From: an uncultured Clostridia bacterium
Lineage (GTDB): Bacteria > Bacillota > Clostridia > UMGS1883
Length of the DNA stretch: 5,282 bases
Assembly: GCA_947629615.1 (NCBI GenBank)
Contig: CANRER010000112.1
Span: 1 to 5,282, forward strand
Reading direction: 5' to 3'
A model generated the notes under the pieces. The model was not told where the DNA came from. It saw only the letters and a program-made list of their open reading frames with translations, and searched no databases. Positions 1 through 5,282 of the stretch are shown here, piece by piece. The position numbers were made by a program, and so were the translations under genes. Position 1 is the first letter of the stretch. Every line of letters begins with the position of its first letter.

Positions 1-1502
1 CCCTCATTTTTGATACAATATGCAGTGCGACGAACGAGCGGCAAAAATCCGCCGCCGAGCTGGCCGAAAAAAGCGACAGCTTTATCGTCATCGGCGGCAA
101 AAGCAGCTCCAACACAAAAAAGCTTTACGACATCGCCCGCCGCCGCTGCCCCAACACCTTCTTGGTGGAGGGAGCGTGGGAACTTCCCGCCCACGAAATA
201 AAAGGGAACTTGATTGGTATAACCGCCGGGGCTTCAACTCCGGATTGGATAATTAAGGAGGTTTACGTAATGGTAGACGAACAGGAAAAGAACATTAATA
301 ATGAGAAAGGAGACCAATCCTTCGCTGAGGCTTTCGAGCAATCGCTTGTATCGCTCAACACCGGTGATATAAAGGTAGGTAAGGTAGTCAGCGTAACGCC
401 CACCGAGGTCTATGTTGACTTGGGCTACAAGATGGAAGGCGTCATTCCGGCCGACGAGCTGACCGACGACCCCGACGTTGACCCCGCAAGCGTATGCAGC
501 GTGGGCGACGAAATTGAGGTTTTCGTTATCCGCGTGAGCGACATGGACGGCGTTAAGCTTTCCAAGAAGAAAATCGACGCCATCAAGGGCTGGAAGACGG
601 TTGAAGCCGCCTATGAGTCCGGCGAAATTCTCGAGGGCAAAATCATCGAGGCCGTTAATCGCGGCGTTATCGTCGTAACCAACGGCTGCCGCGTTTTCGT
701 GCCGGCTTCCTTGGCCAGCGAACGCTTTACCAGCGACCTTTCGACCCTTGTCGGCAAAGAAGTGCGCTTCAAGATTGTGAATATCCGCGAGGATAGGCGC
801 GGCAAGAAGGCCATCGGCTCCATCAAGGAGGTTGCCGTTGAGGAGCGCAAGGCCAAGGCCGAGGAGTTCTGGGCCAACGTCGAGGAAGGTAAGCACTACA
901 CCGGCGTGGTTAAGACTCTCACAAAGTTTGGCGCGTTCGTTGACATCGGCGGCGTGGACGGCCTTATCCACATCACCCAGCTAAGCTGGCAGCGGATAAA
1001 GGACCCCTCCGAGGTAGTCAATGTCGGCGACGTGGTTGACGTTTATATTATAAAGGCCAACCGCGAAACCAACAAGGTTTCCCTCGGCTTCAGAAAGGTC
1101 GAGGACGACCCGTGGGTTATCGCCAAGAGCAAATTTGACGTTGGCAGCGTTGTGAACGTTAAGGTTGTCCGCCTTGTTCCCTTCGGCGCGTTCGTCGAGA
1201 TTATACCCGGCATCGACGGCCTTGTTCACATTTCCCAGATAGCCAACAAGCGCGTCAACAAGCCCGAAGATGAGCTTACCGTCGGCCAGATGGTGGACGC
1301 TAAGATTACCGACATCGACTGGGAAAAGAAGAAGATAGGTCTTTCCATTCGCGCCCTTCTCACGCCCGAGGCTCCCGCGCCCGAGGCGAAGGCTCCCGCC
1401 GAGGAGACCGCCGCCGACGAAACGGTGTATGAGGACGCACCCGAAGCTCCCGTGGCTCCCGAAGAAGCCGCTCCCGAGGCCGCCGAGGAAACCGAGGCTT
1501 AA
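1..1502 (+). CDS. ispH-rpsA: IspH-ribosomal protein S1 fusion (5' partial)
   Basis: The first full codon is at base 3, and the frame stays open to the TAA at 1500-1502. Visible residues 1-89 are the C-terminal third of IspH (4-hydroxy-3-methylbut-2-enyl diphosphate reductase), the Fe-S enzyme that makes IPP and DMAPP in the last step of the MEP pathway. DTICSATNERQ carries the third cluster-ligand cysteine (codon 21-23), GGKSSSN carries substrate-binding Ser/Asn, and TAGASTPDW is the terminal family signature. Without a stop the frame continues into S1, an RNA-binding protein that helps mRNA engage the 30S subunit. This fusion is known in many Clostridia. A start at TTG 162 would fall on an ordinary leucine inside IspH, so it is rejected; the true start lies left of the window. 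Whether the product stays fused is open because of the internal ribosome binding site at 255. Confidence 0.93.
   Translation, partial: LIFDTICSATNERQKSAAELAEKSDSFIVIGGKSSSNTKKLYDIARRRCPNTFLVEGAWELPAHEIKGNLIGITAGASTPDWIIKEVYVMVDEQEKNINNEKGDQSFAEAFEQSLVSLNTGDIKVGKVVSVTPTEVYVDLGYKMEGVIPADELTDDPDVDPASVCSVGDEIEVFVIRVSDMDGVKLSKKKIDAIKGWKTVEAAYESGEILEGKIIEAVNRGVIVVTNGCRVFVPASLASERFTSDLSTLVGKEVRFKIVNIREDRRGKKAIGSIKEVAVEERKAKAEEFWANVEEGKHYTGVVKTLTKFGAFVDIGGVDGLIHITQLSWQRIKDPSEVVNVGDVVDVYIIKANRETNKVSLGFRKVEDDPWVIAKSKFDVGSVVNVKVVRLVPFGAFVEIIPGIDGLVHISQIANKRVNKPEDELTVGQMVDAKITDIDWEKKKIGLSIRALLTPEAPAPEAKAPAEETAADETVYEDAPEAPVAPEEAAPEAAEETEA
255..261 (+). promoter_or_regulatory. Internal Shine-Dalgarno for S1 inside the IspH end
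   Basis: AAGGAGG ends 8 nt before the ATG at 270-272, an ideal match and spacing. It is encoded by the Lys-Glu-Val codons of the conserved IspH ending (IIKEV), in the same frame as S1 and with no stop between. It may be a relic of two separate genes or a working second start. Confidence 0.65.
270..1502 (+). other. rpsA: S1 module with four S1 domains; possible separate product
   Basis: Counting from the ATG at 270, this part is 410 residues, the usual size of Firmicutes S1-like proteins. After a polar N-terminal stretch of ~30 residues come four OB-fold S1 domains at about 33-101, 118-187, 206-276 and 289-361. Domains 3 and 4 show the classic pattern, with KFGAFVDIGGVDGLIHITQLSW and PFGAFVEIIPGIDGLVHISQI. 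Domain 1 is more divergent, and domain 2 (GKIIEAVNRGVIVV, then VFVPASL) has the form usual for the second repeat of this family. A charged helical linker joins domains 2 and 3. Residues 365-410 are a low-complexity acidic Pro/Ala/Glu tail, probably disordered. A perfect Shine-Dalgarno sequence precedes this ATG, so a stand-alone S1 is plausible in addition to the fusion; the sequence alone cannot decide. Confidence 0.8.
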
Positions 1503-1550
1503 AGAGTAAAATAGCCGCGACCTAAGCAATACCGTAATCACAAATACGCA

Positions 1551-1579
1551 GAAAATCCGCTCATTTTGAGCGGATTTTC
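1551..1579. terminator. Bidirectional intrinsic terminator between ispH-rpsA and dprA
   Basis: A perfect inverted repeat has 13-bp arms (GAAAATCCGCTCA at 1551-1563 and its complement at 1567-1579) around a 3-nt TTT loop. The GC core is flanked by A- and T-runs, so RNA from either strand ends the stem in a U-run. It lies 48 bp after the S1 stop codon and 4 bp beyond the dprA stop codon on the other strand. That placement fits termination of both convergent genes. Confidence 0.88.
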
Positions 1580-1583
1580 GTTA

Positions 1584-2729
1584 TTAATTTTCAACAGCCT
1601 TATAGCCGTCATATTCGCGGACGATAAGGCCCTTAAGCTCCATCATGACGAGCGTCGGGGCGGCGGAGGCCTCGTTCAGCCCGGCCGCTGCGGCTATCGC
1701 GTCGGGGGAGGAGGCCCCGTCGGCGATGGCCTTCATTATAGCGGCTTCCTCGGCGGAAAGTCCCTCGGGAGGGGCCTTCTTTGCCGCGCCGTGCTTCGGC
1801 TTCGTCCGCCGCTCGGCCTTTGGCGGCGCAGCGAGAGGCGTAAATATCGAGGACTTCGCCGCGCCGCCGTCCTTATTTTCGGGCGTGGGCCGCTCGCCGT
1901 TTTCAAACGAGAGCAGCACCTTCAGCTCCGCCGCCACCTGAAGGCCGTTTTCGGCAAGCTCCGCTCCGGTTTTTATTAAATGGTTCGTACCCGCGCTCCC
2001 ACGGGCGTTTATATTGCCCGGCACAGCGAACAGCGGGCGGCGCAGGTCGGCGGCGAGGTTTGCGGTTATCAGCGAGCCGCTCCTAAGGCCCGCCTCGGTG
2101 ACGACGCAGGCGTCGGCAAGGGCGGCGATTATACGGTTTCGCCGAGGAAAAAGCGCGGGTATCGGCTGTGTGCCGAAGTGGTATTCGGTTATCACGGCCC
2201 CGCCCGACGCGGCGATTTTGTCGAAAAGCCCCGCGTTTTCAGAGGGGTAGCTCACATCGGCCCCGCTGCCGAGAACCGCCACGGTTTTCCCGCCGAATTT
2301 CAGCATGGTTTTCGCGGCCGCGCTGTCCACGCCTCGGGCTCCGCCCGAAATGACCGTCAGCCCCGCCTCGCAGAAGTCGCGACAAAAATCAGCCGTTACC
2401 GTCAGCCCGTAGGCCGAAGCGTCGCGGCTGCCGACAACGGCCACGCTGTCGCCGCGAAGCGCCTCCGCGCTGCCGCGAAGATAAAGCTGGGCCGGCGGCT
2501 CGGGCAGGATTTTCAGCTTTTCGGGGTATTCCGGGTCGGTATAGCAAACGAGCCTTACGCCCTCAATGGGCGGGTGTTCGAGCGAGGAGAGCAGCGACAG
2601 AGCCGAAGGCGTCGTCAGGCGCGGGTCGTCGTCGCGTATATCCTTATATATCGTCGCCAGCTTGTCCAGCGCGTACTTCTTGCCGGTGGTTTCGGCGGCG
2701 AGAATTATCCATTTGTGCTTGTCGTTCAT
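1584..2729 (-). CDS. dprA: DNA-processing protein DprA (Smf)
   Basis: DprA binds incoming single-stranded DNA in the cytoplasm and loads RecA during natural transformation; it is also widespread in bacteria not known to be competent. The 381-residue product has an N-terminal region of ~80 residues, then a Rossmann-fold core. The core shows GSR (100-102), SGGARGVDSAA (128-138), GSG (154-156), FPRRNRII (194-201), EAG followed by SGSLITA (212-223) and AVPG (235-238). A Lys/Pro/Ala-rich linker (about 275-322) leads to a winged-helix DprA C-terminal domain (about 323-380). The ATG at 2729 is the only suitable start nearby; its ribosome site is weak (GGGG 7 nt upstream, and a better AAAGGCGG 15 nt away). 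It stands alone here, convergent to ispH-rpsA and divergent from yicC, without the topA neighbour often seen in Firmicutes. Family assignment is secure; a role in competence is not shown. Confidence 0.95.
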   Translation of the reverse strand: MNDKHKWIILAAETTGKKYALDKLATIYKDIRDDDPRLTTPSALSLLSSLEHPPIEGVRLVCYTDPEYPEKLKILPEPPAQLYLRGSAEALRGDSVAVVGSRDASAYGLTVTADFCRDFCEAGLTVISGGARGVDSAAAKTMLKFGGKTVAVLGSGADVSYPSENAGLFDKIAASGGAVITEYHFGTQPIPALFPRRNRIIAALADACVVTEAGLRSGSLITANLAADLRRPLFAVPGNINARGSAGTNHLIKTGAELAENGLQVAAELKVLLSFENGERPTPENKDGGAAKSSIFTPLAAPPKAERRTKPKHGAAKKAPPEGLSAEEAAIMKAIADGASSPDAIAAAAGLNEASAAPTLVMMELKGLIVREYDGYKAVEN

Positions 2730-2753
2730 AAGACAACCCCATTTCCGCCTTTA

Positions 2754-2782
2754 ATTTTACCACCTTTATTGAATTTTGTCCA
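2754..2782 (-). promoter_or_regulatory. Sigma-A promoter for dprA
   Basis: On the minus strand, TGGACA (2782-2777) is followed after exactly 17 bp by TAAAAT (2759-2754). A TGG directly before the -10 box forms an extended -10 element. Each hexamer differs from consensus by one base. The predicted start near 2747 would give a leader of only ~18 nt before the dprA ATG. Confidence 0.7.
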
Positions 2783-2796
2783 TAGATTTTTATAAA

Positions 2797-2834
2797 AATT
2801 TGTGAATAATTTGTGCAATATGCATTAAAATTTG
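2797..2834. repeat. Helically phased AATTTG repeats between divergent promoters
   Basis: AATTTGTG occurs at 2797-2804 and again at 2808-2815, 11 bp apart, and AATTTG recurs at 2829-2834, a further 21 bp on. All three face the same way and lie between the -35 boxes of the dprA and yicC promoters. The spacing is close to one and two DNA turns, which could suit a protein binding one face of the helix. The area is AT-rich, so chance is a real alternative. Confidence 0.35.
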
Positions 2835-2843
2835 CCCCAAAGG

Positions 2844-2872
2844 TTGACTTCATTTTCCGATAATGGTATAAT
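2844..2872 (+). promoter_or_regulatory. Strong sigma-A promoter for the yicC-remA-gmk-rpoZ-coaBC operon
   Basis: TTGACT (2844-2849), a 17-bp spacer and a perfect TATAAT (2867-2872) match the sigma-A consensus at 11 of 12 positions. TGG just before the -10 box adds an extended -10, and the upstream DNA is AT-rich. Transcription should begin near 2879, giving a ~40-nt leader before the yicC start in which I see no riboswitch or hairpin. Confidence 0.87.
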
Positions 2873-2919
2873 AATATATAATCCATAAATGTACAAAACC
2901 GTTTGAGAAGGTGATTTTT

Positions 2920-3798
2920 GTGATAAAAAGCATGACGGGCTACGGCAGCGGCTCCGTTCGGGCCGAGGGGAAAACCTTTACCGTGGAGGTTCGCGCCGTG
3001 AACCACCGCTACAGCGACTTTAACATAAAATATCCCCGCGTTTACGCCTACGCCGAGGAGGCCGTGAAAAAGGCGGCGGCGGAGGTGATAAAGCGCGGCA
3101 AGGCGGATATTTTTATTAACGTGGAAAACGACGAGGCCCAAGGCGGCGTTGTGACGGTTGATACCGAGCTTGCCCGAGGCTACCACGAGGGCCTGCTCGC
3201 GCTCGCGCGGGAGCTTAATGTTTCCGGCGAGCTTCGCGCGGCGGACTTCCTTCGCCTGCCGGACGTGTTCACCGTGCAAAAGGCCGAGGACGACGACGAG
3301 GCCATACTCGCGGCGATAACCGAGGCTCTTGCCGAAGCTCTCGCGGGCTTTGACGAAATGCGCCGCGCCGAGGGCAAACGCCTTTACGACGACATGAACG
3401 AACGCCTGAACGAGGTTGAGCGGCTGACGCTTGAAATCGAAACCCGCGCCCCTTCTATCGTGGAGGAATACCGCGAACGGATAACCGCGCGGGTGCGGGA
3501 GATTATGGCCGACGTACCCTTCGACGAGGCGAGACTTTTGACCGAGGTGGCCGTTTTCGCCGACAAGGTGAACGTGAACGAGGAAATCGTCCGCCTGAAA
3601 AGCCATATCTCGCAAATGCGCTCCATGCTTGACGGGAACGAGCCCGTCGGCCGCAAGCTGGACTTTTTGATACAGGAAATGAACAGGGAAATCAACACCA
3701 CCGGCAGCAAGAGCAGTGACCTTTTAACCGCGAGGCTCGTAATCGACGTGAAGGCCGAGCTTGAAAAGCTGCGCGAGCAGTGCCAGAATGTGGAATAG
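2920..3798 (+). CDS. yicC: YicC/YloC family endoribonuclease
   Basis: Members of this family (E. coli YicC, B. subtilis YloC) are reported to be endoribonucleases acting on RNA in the cytoplasm. The 292-residue product has the family's usual length and two-part build: an N-terminal YicC domain (about 1-155) opening with IKSMTGYGSG and containing VNHRYSD and KRGKADI, then a helical stretch and a C-terminal DUF1732 domain (about 207-292) with VNEEIVRLKSHI, GRKLDFLIQEMNREINT and REQCQNVE. I chose GTG 2920 over the in-frame GTG at 2911. AAGGTG (2908-2913) sits 6 nt before 2920 but overlaps 2911, and relatives begin M-I-x-S-M-T. It is first in the rightward operon, and its stop codon overlaps the remA ribosome site. 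The family is certain; RNase activity is inferred from homologs. Confidence 0.93.
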   Translation: MIKSMTGYGSGSVRAEGKTFTVEVRAVNHRYSDFNIKYPRVYAYAEEAVKKAAAEVIKRGKADIFINVENDEAQGGVVTVDTELARGYHEGLLALARELNVSGELRAADFLRLPDVFTVQKAEDDDEAILAAITEALAEALAGFDEMRRAEGKRLYDDMNERLNEVERLTLEIETRAPSIVEEYRERITARVREIMADVPFDEARLLTEVAVFADKVNVNEEIVRLKSHISQMRSMLDGNEPVGRKLDFLIQEMNREINTTGSKSSDLLTARLVIDVKAELEKLREQCQNVE

Positions 3799-3807
3799 AG
3801 GTGCGCC

Positions 3808-4074
3808 ATGAGGCTTATCAACATCGGCTACGGCAATATGATTTCGGATCTTCGGCTCGTTTCGGTAGTTTCGCCGGACAGCGCCCCGATTAAGAGGCTC
3901 ATTCAGGAAAGCCGCGAAAAGGGCCTGCTTGTGGACGCCACATACGGCAGAAAGACGCGCAGCGTCGTAATAATGGACAGCGGACACGTCATTCTCTCGG
4001 CCATTCAGCCCGAAACCATCGCGTCGCGCCACGAGGGAAAGACCGTCATTGTTGAGGAGGAGGACGAAGAATGA
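3808..4074 (+). CDS. remA: RemA/YlzA-like DNA-binding regulator (DUF370)
   Basis: This 88-residue protein matches the DUF370 family almost throughout: INIGYGN near the start, VSPDSAPIKRLIQ (21-33), DATYGRKTR (43-51) and SAIQPETIA (64-72). In B. subtilis, RemA activates biofilm matrix genes and forms a ring-like oligomer that binds repeated DNA sites. From memory, Arg18, Pro29, Arg50 and Arg51 matter there; the matching residues here are Arg16, Pro27, Arg48 and Lys49, so the DNA-binding face looks intact with one conservative change. The acidic C-terminus (VEEEDEE) also encodes the ribosome site for gmk. AGAGGTG (3797-3803) overlaps the yicC stop and lies 4 nt before the ATG; the gap to yicC is 9 bp. 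Targets in this organism are unknown and need not be biofilm genes. Confidence 0.93.
   Translation: MRLINIGYGNMISDLRLVSVVSPDSAPIKRLIQESREKGLLVDATYGRKTRSVVIMDSGHVILSAIQPETIASRHEGKTVIVEEEDEE
4054..4063 (+). promoter_or_regulatory. Ribosome binding site of gmk within the remA 3' end
   Basis: GAGGAGGAGG ends 7 nt before the gmk ATG (4071). It is formed by the Glu codons of the acidic RemA tail. The remA stop and gmk start share ATGA (4071-4074), so ribosomes finishing remA can restart on gmk. Confidence 0.8.
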
Positions 4075-4685
4075 AAAAAGGCAATCTGTTTGTGGTTTCC
4101 GGCCCGAGCGGCGCGGGAAAAGGCACCATCTGCGCGGCGTTCGCCCAAAGGCGGCCCGAGGTTTTTCTTTCCGTGTCGGCGACGACGCGGGAGCCGCGAG
4201 AGGGCGAGGTCGAGGGAGTGCATTACTACTTCCTCGGCGAGGAGGAATTTAAGGAAAAAATCACTCAGGGCGATTTCCTTGAACACGCGGTCTACTGCGG
4301 CAACTATTACGGCACTCCGCGCGGCAAGGTTATGGAGGTTATTGAAAGCGGCCGCGACGTTATTCTTGAAATTGAAAGCGACGGCGCGATGCAGGTGCGC
4401 TCGCGCTATCCCGAGGGGATTTTCATTTTCGTCTGCCCGCCTTCGCTGCAAACGCTCGAAGCGCGTCTGCGCGGGCGCGGCACCGAATCCGAGGAGGTTA
4501 TCGCTCAGCGGCTTGAAAAGGCCGTGCAGGAGCTTGGGCGCGCGCACAAGTATAACTACCTGCTGCTGAACGACGACGTGGAGGCCGCCGTGCGTCGGCT
4601 CGAGGCCATTGTTGACGCCGAACGCTGCTATATGCCGAGGAACATCGGCTTTATAAACGATTTTATTAAAAATAAGGAGAAATAG
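4071..4685 (+). CDS. gmk: Guanylate kinase
   Basis: Gmk phosphorylates GMP to GDP with ATP in the cytoplasm and is needed for GTP supply. The 204-residue product is full length. It has the P-loop GPSGAGKGT (11-19), the GMP-binding segment SATTREPREGE (36-46), followed by GVHYYF, and EHAVYCGNYYGTP (71-83). The lid region follows with ARLRGRGTES (131-140), then QRL (146-148) and YNYLLLNDD (161-169). The strand that usually reads as acidic-Ile-acidic-x-Gln-Gly-Ala appears as EIESDGA (100-106), with Asp in place of the usual Gln; the rest of the active site looks normal, so I expect a working enzyme. It overlaps remA by 4 bp, and its last codons hold the rpoZ ribosome site. The order gmk-rpoZ-coaBC is common in Firmicutes. 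Confidence 0.97.
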   Translation: MKKGNLFVVSGPSGAGKGTICAAFAQRRPEVFLSVSATTREPREGEVEGVHYYFLGEEEFKEKITQGDFLEHAVYCGNYYGTPRGKVMEVIESGRDVILEIESDGAMQVRSRYPEGIFIFVCPPSLQTLEARLRGRGTESEEVIAQRLEKAVQELGRAHKYNYLLLNDDVEAAVRRLEAIVDAERCYMPRNIGFINDFIKNKEK

Positions 4686-4687
4686 AT

Positions 4688-4873
4688 ATGCTTTACCCTG
4701 AAATCAAAACCCTTATGAAGGAGTTCGACTCCCGCTATTCCCTCGTCGTAGCGACGAGCAAGAGGGCCCGCCAGCTCGCCGCCGCCGGCGACTGCGACAA
4801 GTCGGTTTCGATGGCTATCAAGGAGATTGCCGAGGGCTACGTACACCCGATAATCCCCAAGGACGCCGAGTAA
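4688..4873 (+). CDS. rpoZ: DNA-directed RNA polymerase omega subunit
   Basis: Omega is a small subunit that helps fold and hold the beta' subunit of RNA polymerase. The 61-residue product is the short form usual in Firmicutes. It begins MLYPEIKTLM, has the family core DSRYSLVVATSKRARQL (14-30), and then the helix KSVSMAIKEIAEG (38-50). AAGGAGA (4674-4680) lies inside the final gmk codons, 7 nt before the ATG; only 2 bp separate the gmk stop from this start. The position between gmk and coaBC independently supports the call. Confidence 0.95.
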   Translation: MLYPEIKTLMKEFDSRYSLVVATSKRARQLAAAGDCDKSVSMAIKEIAEGYVHPIIPKDAE

Positions 4874-4900
4874 GGCCGAAGCGAAAAGGAGGCGAGGGCC

Positions 4901-5282
4901 GTGCTTAAAGGAAAAAACATTGTTCTTTGCGTCAGCGGAGGCATCGCGGCCTATAAGGCCGTGAGCGTCGCAAGCTCCCTTGTTAAGCTTGGCGCGCGGG
5001 TGGACGTTATAATGACGCGCCACGCCCGCGAATTCGTTACGCCGCTGACCTTCCGCTCCATCACGAATACGCCTGTGGCGGCGGATATGTTTGCCGAGCC
5101 CGAAACCGTCGAGATAGAGCATATCTCGCTGGCGCGGCGGGCCGACGCCTTTGTTATCGCCCCGGCCACGGCCAACGTCATCGGCAAAATCGCCTGCGGC
5201 ATCGCCGACGATATGCTCTCGACCACCGTTATGGCCACGCGCGCGCCCGTTATCATCGCCCCTGCCATGAATACGAATATGT
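4901..5282 (+). CDS. coaBC: CoaBC (Dfp), N-terminal decarboxylase part (3' partial)
   Basis: CoaBC joins cysteine to 4'-phosphopantothenate (CoaB) and decarboxylates the product (CoaC) in coenzyme A synthesis. The frame is open to the right edge, so only 127 residues of the usual ~400 are seen, all from the N-terminal FMN-dependent CoaC domain. Visible are SGGIAAYKA (12-20), EHISLARRAD (73-82) with the catalytic His at 74, IAPATAN (86-92), and PAMN (121-124), whose Asn124 matches the substrate-binding Asn125 of the E. coli protein. The start is GTG 4901: AAAAGGAGG (4884-4892) lies 8 nt upstream, and family members begin just before this point. A 27-bp gap follows rpoZ. The CoaB domain is presumed to lie beyond the window. 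One small oddity is Arg80 where LA-x-W-AD is common. Confidence 0.95.
   Translation, partial: MLKGKNIVLCVSGGIAAYKAVSVASSLVKLGARVDVIMTRHAREFVTPLTFRSITNTPVAADMFAEPETVEIEHISLARRADAFVIAPATANVIGKIACGIADDMLSTTVMATRAPVIIAPAMNTNM

Noticed and set aside
162..164. TTG as the start of an S1 gene.
   Set aside because: It is an internal leucine of IspH with conserved IspH sequence on both sides, and no ribosome site lies at a suitable distance.
234..971. Long minus-strand open frame opposite the IspH-S1 gene (also 981-1541).
   Set aside because: It mirrors a gene with clear conserved domains, has no recognisable motif and no ribosome site, and is explained by the GC-rich codon use of the plus-strand gene.
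1980..2795. Plus-strand open frame of 271 codons opposite dprA.
   Set aside because: DprA on the minus strand is certain; the opposite frame is Arg/Gly-rich, lacks motifs and runs across the dprA promoter.
2814..2834. Possible palindromic operator (GCAA...TTGC) between the divergent promoters.
   Set aside because: Only the outer four bases pair; the interior does not form a convincing inverted repeat, so only the direct repeats were kept.
2911..2913. GTG 2911 as the start of yicC.
   Set aside because: It overlaps the likely ribosome site; GTG 2920 has proper spacing and gives the family's usual N-terminus.
2879..2919. Leader of the yicC operon considered as a riboswitch or attenuator.
   Set aside because: At ~40 nt it is too short and shows no stable hairpin or terminator.
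2644..3615. Minus-strand open frame of 323 codons spanning yicC, the divergent promoter region and the dprA start.
   Set aside because: It crosses two good promoters and two real genes in another frame and shows no family motif; it is a composition artefact.

Overview
This window reads as an ordinary, well-preserved housekeeping stretch from a low-oxygen-type Bacillota (Firmicutes) genome, most likely class Clostridia and on the GC-rich side for that class (for example an Oscillospirales-like gut lineage; the rank below class is a guess). The reasons are the fusion of IspH to ribosomal protein S1, which is typical of Clostridia, the Firmicutes gene order yicC-remA-gmk-rpoZ-coaBC, strong AGGAGG-type ribosome binding sites, and textbook sigma-A promoters. 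I find no mobile element, CRISPR array, tRNA, rRNA or riboswitch.

Layout. Bases 1-1502 (+) are one uninterrupted reading frame. It holds the last ~89 residues of the isoprenoid enzyme IspH, running without a stop into a complete four-domain S1 RNA-binding protein with an acidic Pro/Ala/Glu tail. The gene is cut by the left edge. A perfect AAGGAGG lies inside the IspH end, 8 nt before the ATG of the S1 part, so S1 may also be made on its own. A perfect 13-bp hairpin at 1551-1579 separates this gene from dprA, which points the other way (2729-1584, -), and probably terminates both transcripts.

Bases 2730-2919 form a compact AT-rich divergent control region. It has a good extended -10 promoter for dprA on the minus strand and a near-consensus extended -10 promoter for the rightward operon on the plus strand. 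Three AATTTG-type repeats lie between them at 11- and 21-bp offsets. The rightward operon is yicC (endoribonuclease family), remA (DUF370 DNA-binding regulator), gmk (guanylate kinase), rpoZ (RNA polymerase omega) and the start of coaBC (coenzyme A synthesis), which runs off the right edge. The genes are packed with 0-30 bp gaps or overlaps, and most ribosome binding sites sit in the end of the preceding gene, which suggests translational coupling.

The genes serve core functions: isoprenoid precursors, translation initiation, uptake or handling of single-stranded DNA, RNA turnover, nucleotide supply, transcription, and coenzyme A. No undescribed system is evident. The points most worth a second look are the internal start within the IspH-S1 fusion, the phased repeats in the divergent promoter region, and a small motif change in guanylate kinase.
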